Below are positions 12,732 to 13,676 of a stretch of 13,676 nt of DNA, piece after piece; within the stretch, counting starts at the first letter, position 1, and each line of letters opens with the position of its first letter. Source of the DNA: an uncultured Holophagaceae bacterium (GTDB taxonomy: Bacteria > Acidobacteriota > Holophagae > Holophagales > Holophagaceae). The stretch is taken from NCBI GenBank assembly GCA_903890595.1, contig CAITBU010000232.1:1-13676 (forward strand), read 5' to 3'. A program made the translations under genes and the position numbers. The notes under the pieces were generated by a model, which made no database searches, was not told where the DNA came from, and worked only from the letters and a program-made list of their open reading frames with translations.

Positions 12732-13664
12732 ATGACCCTGCGGGAAGCGCCGGATGCACGGGGCTTGGCGGCCCTGATCCTGGGGGCCTCCCTGCTGGGC
12801 TTCGCTGCCATGCTGGTGCGCTGGGCGGCCCCGGCGAGCCCGCTCCTGGTGGGCTTCTACCGCATGGCCTTCGCCCTGCCCCTGGTGGCCGTGCTGGCCT
12901 GGCGGAGCCGGACTCCGGGCCCGGTGGGGCCGCGCCTGTGGGCCCTCCTGGCCGGTGCCTGCTTCGTCGCGGACCTCTGGATGTGGCACACGGCCCTGCG
13001 CCTCACCAGCGCCGCCAATGCCACGCTGCTGGTCACCCTGGCCCCCATCTGGGTGGCCCTGGTGTCCGTCTTTTGGCTGGGCGCCCGCCTGCGCCGCCGC
13101 TTTTGGACCGGCATGGCCCTGGCCACCGCCGGTGCTCTGGTGCTGGGCCTGGCTCAGGGGGCCCGCCTGGGGACGGGCCTGGGGGAGCTGCTGGGGGCCC
13201 TGGCTTCTCTGGCCTATGCCGCCTTCACCCTGGCCCTGGGGCGGGCCCGGAGGAACCTCAACACCCTCGAAGCTCTCTTCTGGGTCGTGCTCTGCTGCAC
13301 GGTCCTGTTCGGCACCCTGGGCTGGGCCCGGGGCGAGGCCTTCACGGGGTATCCCCCGCGGTCCTGGGCCGCCCTCCTGGCCCTGGGGTTGGGGGTGCAG
13401 GTGGGGGCCTGGTGGCTCATCACCTGGGGCCTGGGCCATGTGCCCACCAGCATGGGCGCCATGGGCCTCATGACCCAGCCTGTGGCCACGGTCATCCTCG
13501 GCTGGCTGCTCCTGGCCGAAGCCATGCGCCCCGTCCAGAGCCTGGGCGCCCTCCTGGTGTTGGCCGGCGTCACCCTCTGCGCCCTCACCCCACCGGCGCT
13601 GGTGCCGATGGAAGATCCCTTCCCAGAAAAGAAAAGTGCCTTCGATGGGGATAAGTGCAGATAA
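12732..13664 (+). CDS. EamA-family (drug/metabolite transporter superfamily) permease
   Basis: Product of 310 residues with about ten hydrophobic helices in two halves of five, the form of DMT-superfamily carriers in the inner membrane. First half: LAALILGASLLGFAAMLVRW, PLLVGFYRMAFALPLVAVLA, then the typical WHTALRLTSAANATLLVTLAP and a helix at LVLGLAQGARLG. Second half: LGALASLAYAAFTLALGRARRN, FWVVLCCTVLFG, GVQVGAWWLITWGLGHVPTS, GLMTQPVATVILGWLLLAEA (the family's conserved end helix) and LGALLVLAGVTLCAL. Substrate cannot be read from sequence; relatives export amino acids, sugars or other metabolites. ATG 12732 is chosen with AAAGG about eight bases upstream; an in-frame codon at 12687 lies within the preceding gene. 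The last residues (FDGDKCR) are charged and may derive from repeat-like DNA. Confidence 0.9.
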   Translation: MTLREAPDARGLAALILGASLLGFAAMLVRWAAPASPLLVGFYRMAFALPLVAVLAWRSRTPGPVGPRLWALLAGACFVADLWMWHTALRLTSAANATLLVTLAPIWVALVSVFWLGARLRRRFWTGMALATAGALVLGLAQGARLGTGLGELLGALASLAYAAFTLALGRARRNLNTLEALFWVVLCCTVLFGTLGWARGEAFTGYPPRSWAALLALGLGVQVGAWWLITWGLGHVPTSMGAMGLMTQPVATVILGWLLLAEAMRPVQSLGALLVLAGVTLCALTPPALVPMEDPFPEKKSAFDGDKCR

Positions 13665-13676
13665 ACGGGGACCCGG

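Overview
The window is GC-rich chromosomal DNA with strong G/C bias at third codon positions and tightly packed genes. No rRNA, tRNA or CRISPR array is visible. The gene style (GAF/HD-GYP sensor protein, pseudopilin-like protein, stand-alone receiver, GxxExxY gene inside carAB) would fit a Gram-negative environmental bacterium. My best guess is Acidobacteriota, perhaps the Holophagae/Geothrix group, but this is an impression, not a result.

Left part, minus strand (1-1176): tadA (tRNA adenosine deaminase) overlaps by one base (TGATG) the start of a membrane protein. That protein has seven predicted helices and a cytoplasmic linker, and it runs off the left edge. It is probably the sensor half of a signalling protein.

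Pyrimidine/arginine region, plus strand (1200-6240): carA and carB encode the two subunits of carbamoyl-phosphate synthetase. The carA leader holds a small ORF with a good ribosome binding site. The ORF runs through an intrinsic-terminator-like hairpin and ends inside carA, an arrangement like the E. coli pyrBI attenuator. Between carA and carB sits a GxxExxY (PD-(D/E)XK-like) gene bounded by 28-bp terminal inverted repeats (27/28 identical). It looks like a small mobile element. Its left end overlaps the carA stop codon and its right end supplies the only visible Shine-Dalgarno for carB.

Middle (6240-8800): a YccU-like CoA-binding protein converges on a minus-strand pair across a cluster of three near-perfect palindromes. 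The pair is a zeta-toxin-like P-loop kinase and a 63-residue unknown ORF nested out of frame in its 3' end, with its own candidate promoter and better codon bias. The kinase gene diverges from a FabD-like acyltransferase that lacks the malonyl-binding arginine. Both divergent genes have TAnnnT boxes six bases from ATG, suggesting leaderless mRNAs.

Right part, plus strand (8827-13664): a GAF-GAF-HD-GYP protein, a pilin-like membrane-anchored protein and a DacB/PBP4-type peptidase form a likely operon. A single-domain response regulator with its own candidate promoter and an EamA-family transporter follow. The right edge may be the start of a second GxxExxY-type element.

Longer gene-free stretches: 1177-1398 holds divergent promoters and the carA attenuator. 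6165-6268 holds hairpins and the upstream region of the CoA-binding gene. No other gap is longer than about 100 bases.
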